Positions 37,140 to 46,653 are shown, numbered from the stretch's first letter. The stretch: DNA of 64,000 nucleotides from Fischerella sp. JS2 (GCF_032393985.1 NZ_CP135918.1:806001-870000), one strand, 5' to 3'. Notes: generated from the sequence alone by a model not told the origin. Made by a program: numbers and translations.

Positions 37140-37805
37140 TCAGTAAATTTTTAACTCTTGGAAAAACCGCTTGAGTTTATTCGCATCCAATTTACCATCA
37201 CTGCGAACCCCACTACACACATCTAATCCAAATGGGCCGACTTGTTGAACAGCCAAAGCTACATTTTCAGGTTTTAATCCTCCTGCTAAGAAGATTGGTA
37301 CGTTTAGTTTTTTACGAATTATGGCGCTTAAATTCCAGTTATGGATGCGTCCTGTCCCCCCCAATTCTTTCACCAATAATGATTGGTTGCCAGAGTCTAG
37401 AAGAATCGCATCTACATAAGTTGCGACAGCGATCGCTTCTTGGATAGATTCTTCGGTACTCACATGAATAACTTGCACTATCGAGATTCCAGGCAAAGAC
37501 TGGCGGATGTCTTGGTAAGTTCCAGATGCTAAGCGATCGCATATCTGCACAGTATTTGTACCGCAGTATCTTGATTGCTCTATAATTTCCTGGGCATCTT
37601 GGCTAGAAGTTAACAAAAAGGTAGCTATTGGTGGTGGAACTGAAGCGGCAATTTCTGCGATTTTCTCAAAAGTGAGAATACCAGGGCCACTAGGCATTTT
37701 TGAAACTAAACCAAGAGCAGATGCACCGCAATTAATAGCAGTCCATGCTTCCTCAATGCTGTTGATACAGCAAATCTTGACTCTTGGTATTTTTGTTCTT
37801 TCCAT
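37140..37805 (-). CDS. Phosphoribosylanthranilate isomerase-like protein (TrpF-like)
   Basis: 221-residue TIM-barrel protein of the TrpF family, which converts phosphoribosylanthranilate to CdRP in tryptophan synthesis. The N-terminal VKICCINS keeps the catalytic Cys, the AILLDS strand keeps the catalytic Asp, and the phosphate sites GGTGRIHNW, LAGGLKPENV and LDVCSGVR are all present. The usual VQLHG reads VQICD here, and no other trp gene is nearby, so it may be a paralogue with another substrate. It lies upstream of the adenine methylase gene by 9 bp, an odd pairing. Confidence 0.78.
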   Translation of the reverse strand: MERTKIPRVKICCINSIEEAWTAINCGASALGLVSKMPSGPGILTFEKIAEIAASVPPPIATFLLTSSQDAQEIIEQSRYCGTNTVQICDRLASGTYQDIRQSLPGISIVQVIHVSTEESIQEAIAVATYVDAILLDSGNQSLLVKELGGTGRIHNWNLSAIIRKKLNVPIFLAGGLKPENVALAVQQVGPFGLDVCSGVRSDGKLDANKLKRFFQELKIY

Positions 37806-38166
37806 TGTTCCAATTGACGTTTAAAATTATGTTACGCCTAATGTGAATTAAAACTATGGCAAAAATCATGTTTTTAGAATCGTAGACGCGCTCATAGGCT
37901 TCGGTGCAGGGTACACAGATGAACACAGATACACACCGATAATCTATCTGTGTTCATCCGTGTTCATCGGTGTTCGTTAACCAAATCAAACTCTGGACAC
38001 TTGCCAAAAACCCTTATATTGCTTTTTCAATTCACGTTAGGCGTAATTATGTTTTAAAAAATGACCGCTGATGTACACAGATACACACTGATGAATACAG
38101 ATAAATTTACAGGGATGCGGCTATGTCATCTGTTAATGTTATTCAAACACAAACAAATACTTGGTT
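37806..38166. repeat. Spacer filled by composite dispersed repeats
   Basis: Contains GTAGACGCGCTCATAGGCTT (37882-37901), then ACACAGATGAACACAGATA (37913-37931), mirrored with one mismatch at 37945-37963 to form a long stem. A second fragment of the CACAGATACACACTGATG family follows at 38075-38092. Related copies lie at 14331, 31320 and 59580. No gene seen. Confidence 0.75.
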
Positions 38167-39342
38167 TTATATGGTTTCTCTCCTGTCTTCTTTATTGTCA
38201 AAATGACGAAATAGAAAAATCCAAATCGGTAGAAAACTATTAATAGCGATTAGTCGCACAACATGGCCGGCTGTCACAATTTCTACATTATGATCTAGTG
38301 TCAAAGCAACTAAGATAATTTCCGCAGATCCTCCAGGTGCTGTTACTAACAGACAAGTTAGCCAGTCCCAAGACGTTAATTGCATGGCAAGCAAAGTCGC
38401 GGCTACCCCAGCAGCAAGAGTCATCGCGACTGAAATGATAGCGTATCCTATAGTTCGTTTTGGGAAAGCAGGTTTTTCACCCCAATACTCACCGATAGTA
38501 ATTCCCAGCAACATTTGACCGAGTAACTTGATTACAACTGGTGGGGTAAACGAGATATCATCTACAAAAGATAGCCAATTGAGAATAGGATTAAATGCTA
38601 TTCCTACTAGTAATGATGCAAAAAAAGGGGCAGCAGGAACTTTCAGTAATTTCGTTATATAAACTGCTAATGCGCTGATAACCAACACCAATAAGAGTAA
38701 CTCAAAAGAGTATGACTCGACAGTAGAGGATATCGGTGATTGAACTGAGGTATGATTTGTGGCTTTAGCAATTAAGGGTATGAGAAAAACTACGCTTGTT
38801 ACCCGCAGTGCCTGTACTAATGCTACCAAAGTGACATTTTTATTGTAATCTGCGGCGATAGCTGACATTACCCCTACACCGCCAGGAACTGTAGCTAGCA
38901 TTGCTGTCAAAAGATTGGTTTTGCTCAAACTGGAATAAATGTAGCCAATGCAACCTCCACATAATAGTAAAAACAAGGTGAGGCAAACAAAAACTGGAAC
39001 ACCAGCACTAATACTAGCTAAATTAGCATGGGCATTAGAAGTGCCGATAGTTATGCCCACTAATACCATTCCAATCTCTCTAGCAGTCCGGTTAGGTTTA
39101 GGCAAATAGTTATAAATAACTCGGGATGTCTGGAATATCGCTGCACCAGAAATAATTCCGCCAAAAATCCAAGAAATACCACCAAAATTGAAGCGAAACA
39201 AAGCTAAACCAAAGGGTATTGCCAAAAGTAGTTCTGCTATCAGGATCTGGAGTTGCTTAATAAATAGCTGTTGTTGGCTAACAATGGGATTCGTTGTCGT
39301 ACTATCTTTCTGATGAGGAACAACAATTAAATTTTGATTCAT
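38167..39342 (-). CDS. AbrB-family integral membrane protein (Gneg_AbrB_dup type)
   Basis: About 391 residues from ATG 39342 (the frame stays open to 39402). Ten or so TM helices are arranged as two homologous halves, each with a Gly/Pro-rich ATVPGG or VTAPGG turn (MLATVPGGVGVMSAIA and LLVTAPGGSAEIILVA), the hallmark of this duplicated family. It is unrelated to the DNA-binding AbrB despite the name. Members were once called ammonia monooxygenase-like and are probably transporters; substrate unknown. Its neighbour is a PEP mutase-family gene on the same strand. Confidence 0.85.
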   Translation of the reverse strand: MNQNLIVVPHQKDSTTTNPIVSQQQLFIKQLQILIAELLLAIPFGLALFRFNFGGISWIFGGIISGAAIFQTSRVIYNYLPKPNRTAREIGMVLVGITIGTSNAHANLASISAGVPVFVCLTLFLLLCGGCIGYIYSSLSKTNLLTAMLATVPGGVGVMSAIAADYNKNVTLVALVQALRVTSVVFLIPLIAKATNHTSVQSPISSTVESYSFELLLLVLVISALAVYITKLLKVPAAPFFASLLVGIAFNPILNWLSFVDDISFTPPVVIKLLGQMLLGITIGEYWGEKPAFPKRTIGYAIISVAMTLAAGVAATLLAMQLTSWDWLTCLLVTAPGGSAEIILVALTLDHNVEIVTAGHVVRLIAINSFLPIWIFLFRHFDNKEDRRETI

Positions 39343-39538
39343 TAAAAAGTGTTTCTTAAATCGACTAGTAACCAAACTAGCGCGATCGTACAATACATGC
39401 ATCTGTGAAAATTGTTATTTGTTGGTTGTTGGTTGTTGGTTGTTTGTTGGTTTTCTCCCGTGTCCCCCTTATCTTCCTCACCCCTCAGACTCCACCCTTA
39501 CCTTAAGCCGCTACGTGTCTACACACTCCCCACACCCC

Positions 39539-40414
39539 TCACACTCCCTTCCCCATGCCAAACTGCTGCTCAAGTTGCAAATACTTAGGAACATCCATGA
39601 GTTCTTGAAAATCCTGGAAGCTAATTAACTCATGGAAGTTAGCTGTGGTTCCTTGTTCCTTCAACTGACTCAAACAAGCAGTCATTACCTTTGTGACTGC
39701 TAGTAAGGCTGTAAGTGGAAAAAACACTATCTTAAAGCCTAGTTTTTCTAACTCGGAGGCAGAAAGTGAAGGAGTTTTGCCACCTTCAACAATATTGGCT
39801 ACCAAAGGCACATCACCAAAATTAGAAGCTATAGTTTGCAGTTCCTCCACAGATTGGGGTGCTTCTACGAATAACACATCAGCCCCAGCCTCAACGTAAG
39901 CACGACCACGCCGCATAGCTTCTTCTAATCCTAGAGGAGCGCGAGCGTCAGTGCGAGCAATGATCACCAAACTGCTATCACCCCGCGCTTGGAATGCTGC
40001 TTGAATTTTTCCGACATGTTCTTTCATCGGAATCACTCGTTTACCCTCAAAGTGACCGCACTTTTTTGGCCACTCTTGGTCTTCTAAAATTATCCCTGCC
40101 AGTCCCAACTGCACCGCATCTTGAACTGTGCGAATCACATTCAAGACATTGCCATAGCCAGTATCCATATCTGCGATTAGAGGAATGCTCACACTCTTAG
40201 CAATTCGCCCTACACTATAGAGCATTTCAGTCACACTTAGAAAACCATAGTCAGGCAGTCCAAGAGTAGATGCGGCAATACCAAAACCGCTAGTTGCTAC
40301 AACATTAAAGCCTAGTTTTTCTACTAATTTAGCTCCCAAACAATCGTAAACGCCAGGAATGATCATAATACCTGGGCTCTTTAGCAAATCTCGTAGTTTT
40401 TTTCCAGAAGACAT
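39539..40414 (-). CDS. Isocitrate lyase/PEP mutase superfamily enzyme
   Basis: 291-residue TIM-barrel enzyme. It has the Mg-binding ADMDTGYGN, the catalytic-loop KKCGHFEGK with the Cys of methylisocitrate-lyase-type enzymes, IIARTDAR and FVEAPQS. The Cys-containing KxCGH loop favours C-C lyase activity (2-methylisocitrate lyase or oxaloacetase-like) over phosphonate chemistry. No prp genes are nearby, so the substrate is open. The last few codons (GMGKGV) come from a dispersed repeat. A G-quadruplex-like tract lies just before the ATG, and no ribosome binding site is visible. Confidence 0.88.
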   Translation of the reverse strand: MSSGKKLRDLLKSPGIMIIPGVYDCLGAKLVEKLGFNVVATSGFGIAASTLGLPDYGFLSVTEMLYSVGRIAKSVSIPLIADMDTGYGNVLNVIRTVQDAVQLGLAGIILEDQEWPKKCGHFEGKRVIPMKEHVGKIQAAFQARGDSSLVIIARTDARAPLGLEEAMRRGRAYVEAGADVLFVEAPQSVEELQTIASNFGDVPLVANIVEGGKTPSLSASELEKLGFKIVFFPLTALLAVTKVMTACLSQLKEQGTTANFHELISFQDFQELMDVPKYLQLEQQFGMGKGV

Positions 40415-40424
40415 AAGTTTATAT

Positions 40425-40451
40425 GGGGGTAGGGGAGGTGGGGAGGTGGGG
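40425..40451 (+). promoter_or_regulatory. Potential G-quadruplex tract in the 5' leader of the PEP mutase-family gene
   Basis: The plus strand reads G5-TA-G4-AGGT-G4-AGGT-G4, four runs of at least four G with short loops. It ends 11 bp upstream of the minus-strand ATG (40414), so it would form on the template strand while the mRNA leader is C-rich. It belongs to the GGGGAG-type STRR family. Confidence 0.55.
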
Positions 40452-40511
40452 AGTGTGAGGAGTAATATAGTAACTTATTTCCCTTGTCCTCCATGTCTCC
40501 ACCTCCCTCCT

Positions 40512-41882
40512 CTACTTACTATATTTTTCAACGACAGCCGCTAACTGAACTGTAAACGTGGAACCTTCGGAAGGTTTGCTTTTGACAGAAATAGAGCCTC
40601 CACAGCCTCGTAGTAGTTGCTGTACAATTGTTAGACCCAAACCTGCACCACCAGGGTCTTCTGAAGGTAGGGGACGCACACGATAAAAGCGGTCAAAAAT
40701 TTTGGGAATTTCGCTTTCGCTAATACCGATACCACTATCACGAAATTCTAATTGAACATAGTCGCCCTGAAGCCTTCCCCAAACCCAAACTTGACCTCCA
40801 TTGGGAGTGTATTTGATGCTATTAGAAAGTAGATGAATGACAATTTGCCTCAGTCCTCCACTGACACACCAAACAGCAGGGAGTTCTGTAGGTACGGTGT
40901 AGGCTAGCATAATGCCTTTTTCTTGTGCTAGAGGCTGGTAGGTACTAACTACTCCAGGTACAATGTCTGCTAAGCATACTGCTTCTAAGTTCATTGCTTC
41001 CAAATTGCGTTCGATTTGCACCAGTTCCAATACACCATGAATGAGTGAATTTTGGCGATCGCATTGGGTGCTGAGCATTTGGGAGTAGCGCTGACGCTGT
41101 GGATTTTTGAGATTAGGCGAATTTAATAGACTTAAGGCAGTCTTCATGTGCGTCAGAGGTGTACGCAGTTCATGACAGACATTGCTTAAAAATTCATCTT
41201 TAAGTTGCAAACTATTGTGTAGTGCTTGTTTTTGCTGTTCTATCTTGGCAATCCGTTTAGCAATAATTTGACGGTTGATTTCTTCTTGGCATTGGAGTTG
41301 TTTTGTCAGCAATTGACTCATCAGTGCTGGTTCAGACACACTTGCACAAATCGAATGATCTGGTGTGATCGCCGAATCTTCTGGCACTATTGCCTGTTTA
41401 ATACTATCTAATACCTGTTGGATAATTTTTGGATCAAAAGTAAATATTGTCAATAAAGTTTTATGATTTTTAATTGCTCGTTCAGTAACTATTAAGCTGC
41501 AAAAGTTTACTGATAAAACTATTAAAAAATATTCTCGCCGCTTCTGATTTGGTAAGAATCGCAGACCTTGTTGAGATGGGGAATATGGTTTGAGATTTTC
41601 TTTATCAACTCCCTCTATTCCTACCTCTCCAACATGGCAATGATAAACAACCCCAGCATTATCAATACGCTGTTGGTAACGCTGAATTTCTGAATGCCAA
41701 ATTTTTCCTGGTGGCAGCTTTACCCATAAAGTTGCGGGAATTTGCTGTTCTATTAGTAAGTCAATTTGTGACTTCAATAGTGATAGCAAATTAGCAGGAG
41801 TAACAGATGAAACCGAAGGAGGCGTTTGTACATCCAAAGCCAGTTGATATATTGATAGTTCCCGAACTAGAGAAACATTCAT
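40512..41882 (-). CDS. Sensor histidine kinase with unidentified N-terminal domain
   Basis: 456 residues. The N-terminal 200 residues form a soluble sensory domain I do not firmly recognise (it may resemble the cyanobacterial DICT domain). A coiled coil follows, then HisKA with H-box CHELRTPL and a complete HATPase_c: N-box LLSNSIKY, G1 DSGIGIS, F-box FDRFYR, G2 GAGLGL. There are no TM helices, so it is a cytoplasmic kinase. No response regulator is adjacent, making it an orphan kinase. The start is preceded by a TTTGTCA heptad repeat. Confidence 0.88.
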   Translation of the reverse strand: MNVSLVRELSIYQLALDVQTPPSVSSVTPANLLSLLKSQIDLLIEQQIPATLWVKLPPGKIWHSEIQRYQQRIDNAGVVYHCHVGEVGIEGVDKENLKPYSPSQQGLRFLPNQKRREYFLIVLSVNFCSLIVTERAIKNHKTLLTIFTFDPKIIQQVLDSIKQAIVPEDSAITPDHSICASVSEPALMSQLLTKQLQCQEEINRQIIAKRIAKIEQQKQALHNSLQLKDEFLSNVCHELRTPLTHMKTALSLLNSPNLKNPQRQRYSQMLSTQCDRQNSLIHGVLELVQIERNLEAMNLEAVCLADIVPGVVSTYQPLAQEKGIMLAYTVPTELPAVWCVSGGLRQIVIHLLSNSIKYTPNGGQVWVWGRLQGDYVQLEFRDSGIGISESEIPKIFDRFYRVRPLPSEDPGGAGLGLTIVQQLLRGCGGSISVKSKPSEGSTFTVQLAAVVEKYSK

Positions 41883-41998
41883 TTGTTATTTGTCATTTGT
41901 CATTTGTCATTGAGCATGAATCAGTTAACAGTTACCAGTTTAATTTGATAACTGATAACTGATTAGTTGTCCTCCTTCCAATCCCTAATCCCTAATTT

Positions 41999-43498
41999 CT
42001 AAGCTATAGCCCTTAGCCTTTCGTCTAGTGCGTCGCGTGCGTGTTCTCTGTCATCAAAGTGGATTTTTTCAGTTCCGAGAATTTGGTAATCTTCGTGACC
42101 TTTACCAGCTAGCAAAACACCGTCTCCGGGTTGTGCTTCTAAAATAGCACTACGAATGGCAGTAGCGCGATCGCAGATTACTATGGGCTGAACTGTTTCC
42201 GGTATTCCTGCTAAGATGTCCTGCAAAATCCGTTCTGGATCTTCAGTACGGGGATTATCGGATGTTACGACTGCTACGTCAGCTAGTTCAGCGGCTATTT
42301 TACCCATTTTCGGGCGCTTAGTCCTATCCCTATCTCCTCCGCAACCAAACACACAAATTATCTTACCAGGAATAAACGGACGCGAAGCTTTGAGCAAGTT
42401 CTCTAAGCTATCAGGAGTGTGAGCATAATCTACGATGACGCTGATGTCCTGTTGTGGATTCACCTGTACTCTTTCCATGCGTCCGGGAACCCCCGGAAAC
42501 TCTGGTATTGTAGATACCACCAATTCTAAATCTAAACCTAAGTGTAAAACTGCTCCTACTGCTGCCAAAAGATTTTCGAGATTATATTGACCGACTAGGG
42601 GCGAACGAAAAGTGGCATCACCTTTTGGTGTATGGAGTTTCCCGCTAACACCATTTGGTTCGTAACTTAAATCACTCATCCATAAATCAGCAGTAGAATT
42701 GCTAACACTATAACTCCAAACTTTATCTGCATCTAAAGATACAATTAATCGCTGTCCGTAGGCGTCGTCGGCGTTAATTATTGCCCGCCCTTTGAGATAA
42801 TCACAATTAAATAGTAAAGCTTTCGCCGCGAAGTAATCTTCCATGTCGCGGTGGAAGTCAAGATGATCTTGGGTAAGGTTACTAAATACGCCGACTTCAA
42901 ACTGGCAACCCATGACTCGTCCTTGGGCCAAAGCGTGGGAACTAACTTCCATCACACCATACTCATTACCAGCAGCGATCGCTGCTGCTAGCTGATGTTG
43001 CAGTTCGACTGCAAATGGTGTGGTGTGAACAGCAGTTTGGGTAAACCCTAGCCAACGAGTATAGAGAGTACCCATTAAAGCTGTAAGTTTATTTGCTTGG
43101 TTAAGGAAATATTCAATCAAATGGGTAGTTGTGGTTTTACCGTTTGTACCTGTGACGCCCACAAGTTTAAGTTTTTGCCCTGGATAGTCATAAAAAACTT
43201 TGGCTATTTGGGCGCAGGCTTTTGTCATATCTGTAGCAGTAATTACACAAGCCTCTGGTGTGGGAGGGTGTTTTTGGGCTGCATGAGGAGATATAATTGC
43301 CGCTACAGCACCAGATGCGATCGCGCTTTGCCAAAAGTCCCCACCATCAACCCGTGTTCCGGGCATACCAATAAACAAATCTCCTGGACTGGTTGCATGA
43401 GAATTTGTTGTTAATCCTGTTACCTGACTATCCATTGCTGGATGTTCAGGTAAATGCAAAATCCCTTCTACAGTAGCTAATAACTCCCGCAGTTTCAT
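41999..43498 (-). CDS. murE: UDP-N-acetylmuramoyl-tripeptide synthetase
   Basis: 499-residue Mur ligase adding the third amino acid of the peptidoglycan stem peptide in the cytoplasm. It carries the N-terminal substrate domain with TNSHATSPGDLFIGMPG, ATP-binding GVTGTNGKTTTTH, the Mur central motifs HLDFH and INADD, and C-terminal VTSDNPRTEDP. DNPR marks specificity for meso-diaminopimelate. The start at ATG 43498 has GAGG 8 nt upstream and matches the family length; the frame stays open to 43573. Confidence 0.96.
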   Translation of the reverse strand: MKLRELLATVEGILHLPEHPAMDSQVTGLTTNSHATSPGDLFIGMPGTRVDGGDFWQSAIASGAVAAIISPHAAQKHPPTPEACVITATDMTKACAQIAKVFYDYPGQKLKLVGVTGTNGKTTTTHLIEYFLNQANKLTALMGTLYTRWLGFTQTAVHTTPFAVELQHQLAAAIAAGNEYGVMEVSSHALAQGRVMGCQFEVGVFSNLTQDHLDFHRDMEDYFAAKALLFNCDYLKGRAIINADDAYGQRLIVSLDADKVWSYSVSNSTADLWMSDLSYEPNGVSGKLHTPKGDATFRSPLVGQYNLENLLAAVGAVLHLGLDLELVVSTIPEFPGVPGRMERVQVNPQQDISVIVDYAHTPDSLENLLKASRPFIPGKIICVFGCGGDRDRTKRPKMGKIAAELADVAVVTSDNPRTEDPERILQDILAGIPETVQPIVICDRATAIRSAILEAQPGDGVLLAGKGHEDYQILGTEKIHFDDREHARDALDERLRAIA

Positions 43499-43549
43499 GT
43501 TGTGAACCTCTTCAAAAAAGGGACTACAGACTAGGGAAAGAAATTTTAG

Positions 43550-43583
43550 ATTTGGGATTTTGGATTGATTCAAAATCCCAAAT
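43550..43583 (-). terminator. Perfect 13-bp hairpin between glutaredoxin-like gene and murE
   Basis: ATTTGGGATTTTG (43550-43562) and CAAAATCCCAAAT (43571-43583) enclose an 8-nt loop. It follows the minus-strand glutaredoxin-like stop and could act as a terminator. Similar TTTGGGATTTTGGATT text recurs near 51005-51120. Confidence 0.5.
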
Positions 43584-43666
43584 TGCTAGCTTCTAGCCTC
43601 TAGCTTCAAGTTCCTAACCCATAGCTTGCGCTTTATTCTGCACTATTTTCCCTTTTATACAAAGAG

Positions 43667-43972
43667 CTATAGATACTTCCGGAGTAAATTTTCCAACTGC
43701 TGCACTGATGCACGGGGAGAAGGACGGGGTATGAGTTGCATACTCTCTTGTGTGCTGGTGGGATGGGCATCCTGTGCGCTATTTGATCGATGGGCTAAAA
43801 ACAAGATCGGAACCTCATATTGGTAAGCCTCAAACCAATCCTCACAGGTAGTAATATCTCGAATCTCTAGCTGTAAAGAAGGAAAATTTCCCATCTCTAC
43901 AATTTGTTCTAACTTTTCCTGCAATCCTTCACATAAATGGCATTCTGGCTTGCTATATAAAATTAGTCGCAT
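43667..43972 (-). CDS. Glutaredoxin-like thioredoxin-fold protein
   Basis: 101 residues of the DUF836/glutaredoxin-2-like family: MRLILYSKPECHLCEGL with a CxxC redox pair (CHLC, residues 11-14), an IRDITTCEDWFEAY middle and the cis-Pro region YEVPILFL. Likely a small cytoplasmic thiol oxidoreductase. An insertion of about 20 residues (NSAQDAHPTSTQESMQLIPR) before the last helix is longer than in typical members. It is probably transcribed alone. Confidence 0.82.
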   Translation of the reverse strand: MRLILYSKPECHLCEGLQEKLEQIVEMGNFPSLQLEIRDITTCEDWFEAYQYEVPILFLAHRSNSAQDAHPTSTQESMQLIPRPSPRASVQQLENLLRKYL

Positions 43973-44192
43973 TTGTCTTTACCAATTTTGACATTCCCAA
44001 GCAACAAACTTTTATTATTGTGCTTGCTAGAATTAATTTTGCAAAATTCAAAAAATCTTGATATTTCAGTTGCAACTAAAACACAGAGGGACGCTGAGTA
44101 TTTTTTCGCTACGAACTCATGAAACGTTTTACTTAGTTGGTAAGACTTTGATTCTTAGCTGGAGTTATTTTTATTTGGAGTCTGAGAAGAGA

Positions 44193-44942
44193 TCAAGAAT
44201 AAACAATAGAGATTTTACTAGTATCGAGATCATAACGAGCGCCAACAATTTTAAGCTTATTTTGACGAACAAGTCTAGATAAGGTTGTGGAATATTCTTG
44301 TAGTTTATTTGCTTGATATTTGATGTTAGCTATAACTGCATTATCTTGTAAATTTTTTGTAGTAAATTTTGTTGTTTCTACAGCTGGTTTGATACCTTCA
44401 ACTATTAAGCTCATTCTGCCAGAAATGGGTTGCTCTTGAAGTGCCTTTTCAACTGCACCACATCTTTTGTGACCCAAAACTACAATTAGTTGAGAACCCA
44501 AGACTGCGGTGGCATACTCTAGGCTGCCTATAACTATGTCACAGACAACGTTGCCAGCTACTCGCACTACAAACAAATCCCCCAATCCTTGATCGAAAAT
44601 AATTTCTGTCGGGACTCGAGAATCTGCACAGCCTAATATAGCAGCAAAGGGATACTGGGCTTGAGCAACCAGTCGTATGCGTTCTAGAGATTGATCGGGA
44701 TATTGACGCTTTTGCTGTACAAAGCGTTGATTTCCATCCAGTAGACGTTTTAAAGCTTGTTCAGGATTAACTGGATTGCGATTGGCTGCTATGGCATCAG
44801 CCAAAGTTGTTTTGGGGGCGATCGCTTGCTTGAAGTTGGCAGAAATGTCACAACCAGCAACACTGGCCATCATCCCAACGCTTCCTATGCCTGCCAGTTT
44901 TAGGAAATGACGACGTCCAACAAATCCATTAATTCGACTCAT
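44193..44942 (-). CDS. Exported beta-carbonic anhydrase (Tat signal)
   Basis: 249-residue beta-class carbonic anhydrase interconverting CO2 and bicarbonate. The N-terminus has a twin-arginine motif (GRRHFLKLAG) and a lipobox-like VAGC, so it is exported folded and probably lipid-anchored in the periplasm or thylakoid lumen side. The Zn site is complete: GCADSRVP gives Cys and the Asp/Arg dyad, and VLGHKRCGAV gives His and Cys. This is an EcaB-like external enzyme rather than the carboxysomal CcaA. No carboxysome gene is nearby. Confidence 0.93.
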   Translation of the reverse strand: MSRINGFVGRRHFLKLAGIGSVGMMASVAGCDISANFKQAIAPKTTLADAIAANRNPVNPEQALKRLLDGNQRFVQQKRQYPDQSLERIRLVAQAQYPFAAILGCADSRVPTEIIFDQGLGDLFVVRVAGNVVCDIVIGSLEYATAVLGSQLIVVLGHKRCGAVEKALQEQPISGRMSLIVEGIKPAVETTKFTTKNLQDNAVIANIKYQANKLQEYSTTLSRLVRQNKLKIVGARYDLDTSKISIVYS

Positions 44943-45351
44943 TCATTTAGCTCAATAATGGAATCTACCAGCTTAAAGCTTTATTTGCTCAGGAAGATAA
45001 CAACTTTTCCAGCTTTCAATAGTAAGTATTGAAACGATTTAAGAGTTATTTAATTTTCAATAAAAAAGGTGTAAAGGTATAAGGATATAAGGATGTAGAA
45101 AAAACAGTAGATTTAATTAAGTGCAAATACTGGAATAAAATTATGTGTTTATTGAACTTTTTGAATTTTTCATTTTTGATTCGGAATTACTTTACAGTTA
45201 TAGGATTGTAATTAACTGTAATTAACGCCAAAATCGGGATAGGCAAACATATGGAAAATTCTTGAATACTGAAAAATATACGAGTATATCAAGAAACAAA
45301 ATTCCAGGGTGCGTGTCTCATAACTCTATTACACTACTTAAGTAATCGTTC
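44943..45351. other. Divergent spacer, no gene seen
   Basis: 409 bp between the carbonic anhydrase (minus) and CAP-domain (plus) genes. It is AT-rich, with only short TATAAGGATATAAGG repeats near 45080-45095. Both promoters must lie here; no operator-like symmetry was noticed. Confidence 0.5.
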
Positions 45352-45894
45352 ATGATCCGACAGTCTGCTTTTGGCACTGCTTTAAGTATGCTTGTCCTTG
45401 CTGGTTGGTTAACAACCACTTCACTAGGCCACACTTCAACCAAAAAATTACTCGCAAGTCAAGCGTTACTGAGTCCATCATCTCAGGTTGCATCTACTGT
45501 GACTTTCAAAACCACTGATTTGGAAAAATCAGTTTTTGATCGAATTAATCGCTATCGAATTTCTCTAGGTCTAAAAAAACTAACTCTAAATGCGAATATC
45601 TCTAAACAAGCAAGAATTCATAGTCAAAATATGGCTAGAGGTAAAGTCCCATTTAGCCATAAAGGATTTGAAAAACGAGTTAATGCAATTTCTCTTCGTT
45701 ACACAAGTGCAGCCGAAAATGTTGCTTATAACCAAGGATATAGCGATCCAGCAGCAGAAGCTGTTAGTGGCTGGATTAAAAGTCCTGACCATCTGATCAA
45801 CATTAAAGGCAATTATAATTTGACTGGAATTGGTGTTGCGACCAATAGTAAAGGTGAAGTCTATTTGACACAAATTTTCATTCGGAATCGATAG
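45352..45894 (+). CDS. Secreted CAP/SCP-domain protein
   Basis: 180 residues with a Sec signal peptide (about 1-25) and a C-terminal CAP domain (about 58-178). The CAP signature residues appear as HSQNMARGKVPFSHKGF (first His and a Ser-His) and YTSAAENVAYNQG (the ENVA motif). The final AVSGWIKSPDHLINIKGNYN gives the second His-containing helix and SPDH turn. Bacterial CAP proteins are secreted and of mostly unknown function, some acting as proteases or lipid binders. It is single and ends in a palindromic repeat. Confidence 0.88.
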   Translation: MIRQSAFGTALSMLVLAGWLTTTSLGHTSTKKLLASQALLSPSSQVASTVTFKTTDLEKSVFDRINRYRISLGLKKLTLNANISKQARIHSQNMARGKVPFSHKGFEKRVNAISLRYTSAAENVAYNQGYSDPAAEAVSGWIKSPDHLINIKGNYNLTGIGVATNSKGEVYLTQIFIRNR

Positions 45895-45918
45895 ATGGTT
45901 GCTTTGTTGGTGATTAAT

Positions 45919-45946
45919 GTACAGACGCGATTAATCGCGTCTGTAC
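45919..45946. repeat. 28-bp perfect palindrome
   Basis: GTACAGACGCGATT followed directly by its exact complement AATCGCGTCTGTAC. It is 25 bp after the CAP gene stop and 78 bp before the RNase D gene. It has no T run, so it is a repeat element that may also stop transcription. Confidence 0.75.
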
Positions 45947-46023
45947 TAACCAACAACTACAATAATGTAGTGTCTAATGGGGTTTTTCTCCAGCAGACAC
46001 TGCATTTATTGTTGTAACAATTC

Positions 46024-46653
46024 ATGGAATTACAAGAATTTCAAGTCTGTGATCGCGATCTGAGCGATACTACTCTATCCCATTATCTACAAGCTGAGGC
46101 GATCGCTGTTGATACAGAAACAATGGGATTAATACCGCAGCGCGATCGCTTATGCTTGGTACAATTGTGCAATAGCCAAGGACAAGTTACTGCTCTGCGG
46201 ATTGCCAAAGGACAAACCACAGCCCCTAACCTGAAACAATTACTAGAAGCGACAAATATCGTTAAGGTGTTTCACTTTGCCCGTTTCGATGTTGCTACAT
46301 TACGTTACCATCTCAGTATTCATGTCAATCCAGTTTTTTGTACCAAAATTGCTAGTAAATTAGCCCGTACTTACACACCACGTCATGGGTTGAAAGATGT
46401 GGTACTAGAACTAGAACAAGTAGAATTAGATAAAAGCTCCCAAAGTTCTGATTGGGGAAATGCTGTTCAACTTACGGAAGCTCAACTCAGTTATGCTGCT
46501 AATGATGTGCGCTACTTACTCAAAGTTCAGCAAAAATTAATCGCGATGCTGGAACGAGAAGAACGTTTACAGTTAGCTCAAGAATGCTTTCAGTGTTTAC
46601 CTACTATTGTTTCCCTGGATTTATTGCAATTCAAGGATGTGTTTGAACATTAA
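46024..46653 (+). CDS. Ribonuclease D-like 3'-5' exonuclease
   Basis: 209-residue DEDDy-type exonuclease, probably trimming tRNA or other RNA 3' ends. The three Exo motifs are AVDTETMG (Exo I), FHFARFDVATL (Exo II) and SYAANDVRYLL (Exo III with the catalytic Tyr). It lacks the HRDC domain of E. coli RNase D, as is normal for the short cyanobacterial form. No ribosome binding site is obvious before the ATG. Confidence 0.9.
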   Translation: MELQEFQVCDRDLSDTTLSHYLQAEAIAVDTETMGLIPQRDRLCLVQLCNSQGQVTALRIAKGQTTAPNLKQLLEATNIVKVFHFARFDVATLRYHLSIHVNPVFCTKIASKLARTYTPRHGLKDVVLELEQVELDKSSQSSDWGNAVQLTEAQLSYAANDVRYLLKVQQKLIAMLEREERLQLAQECFQCLPTIVSLDLLQFKDVFEH

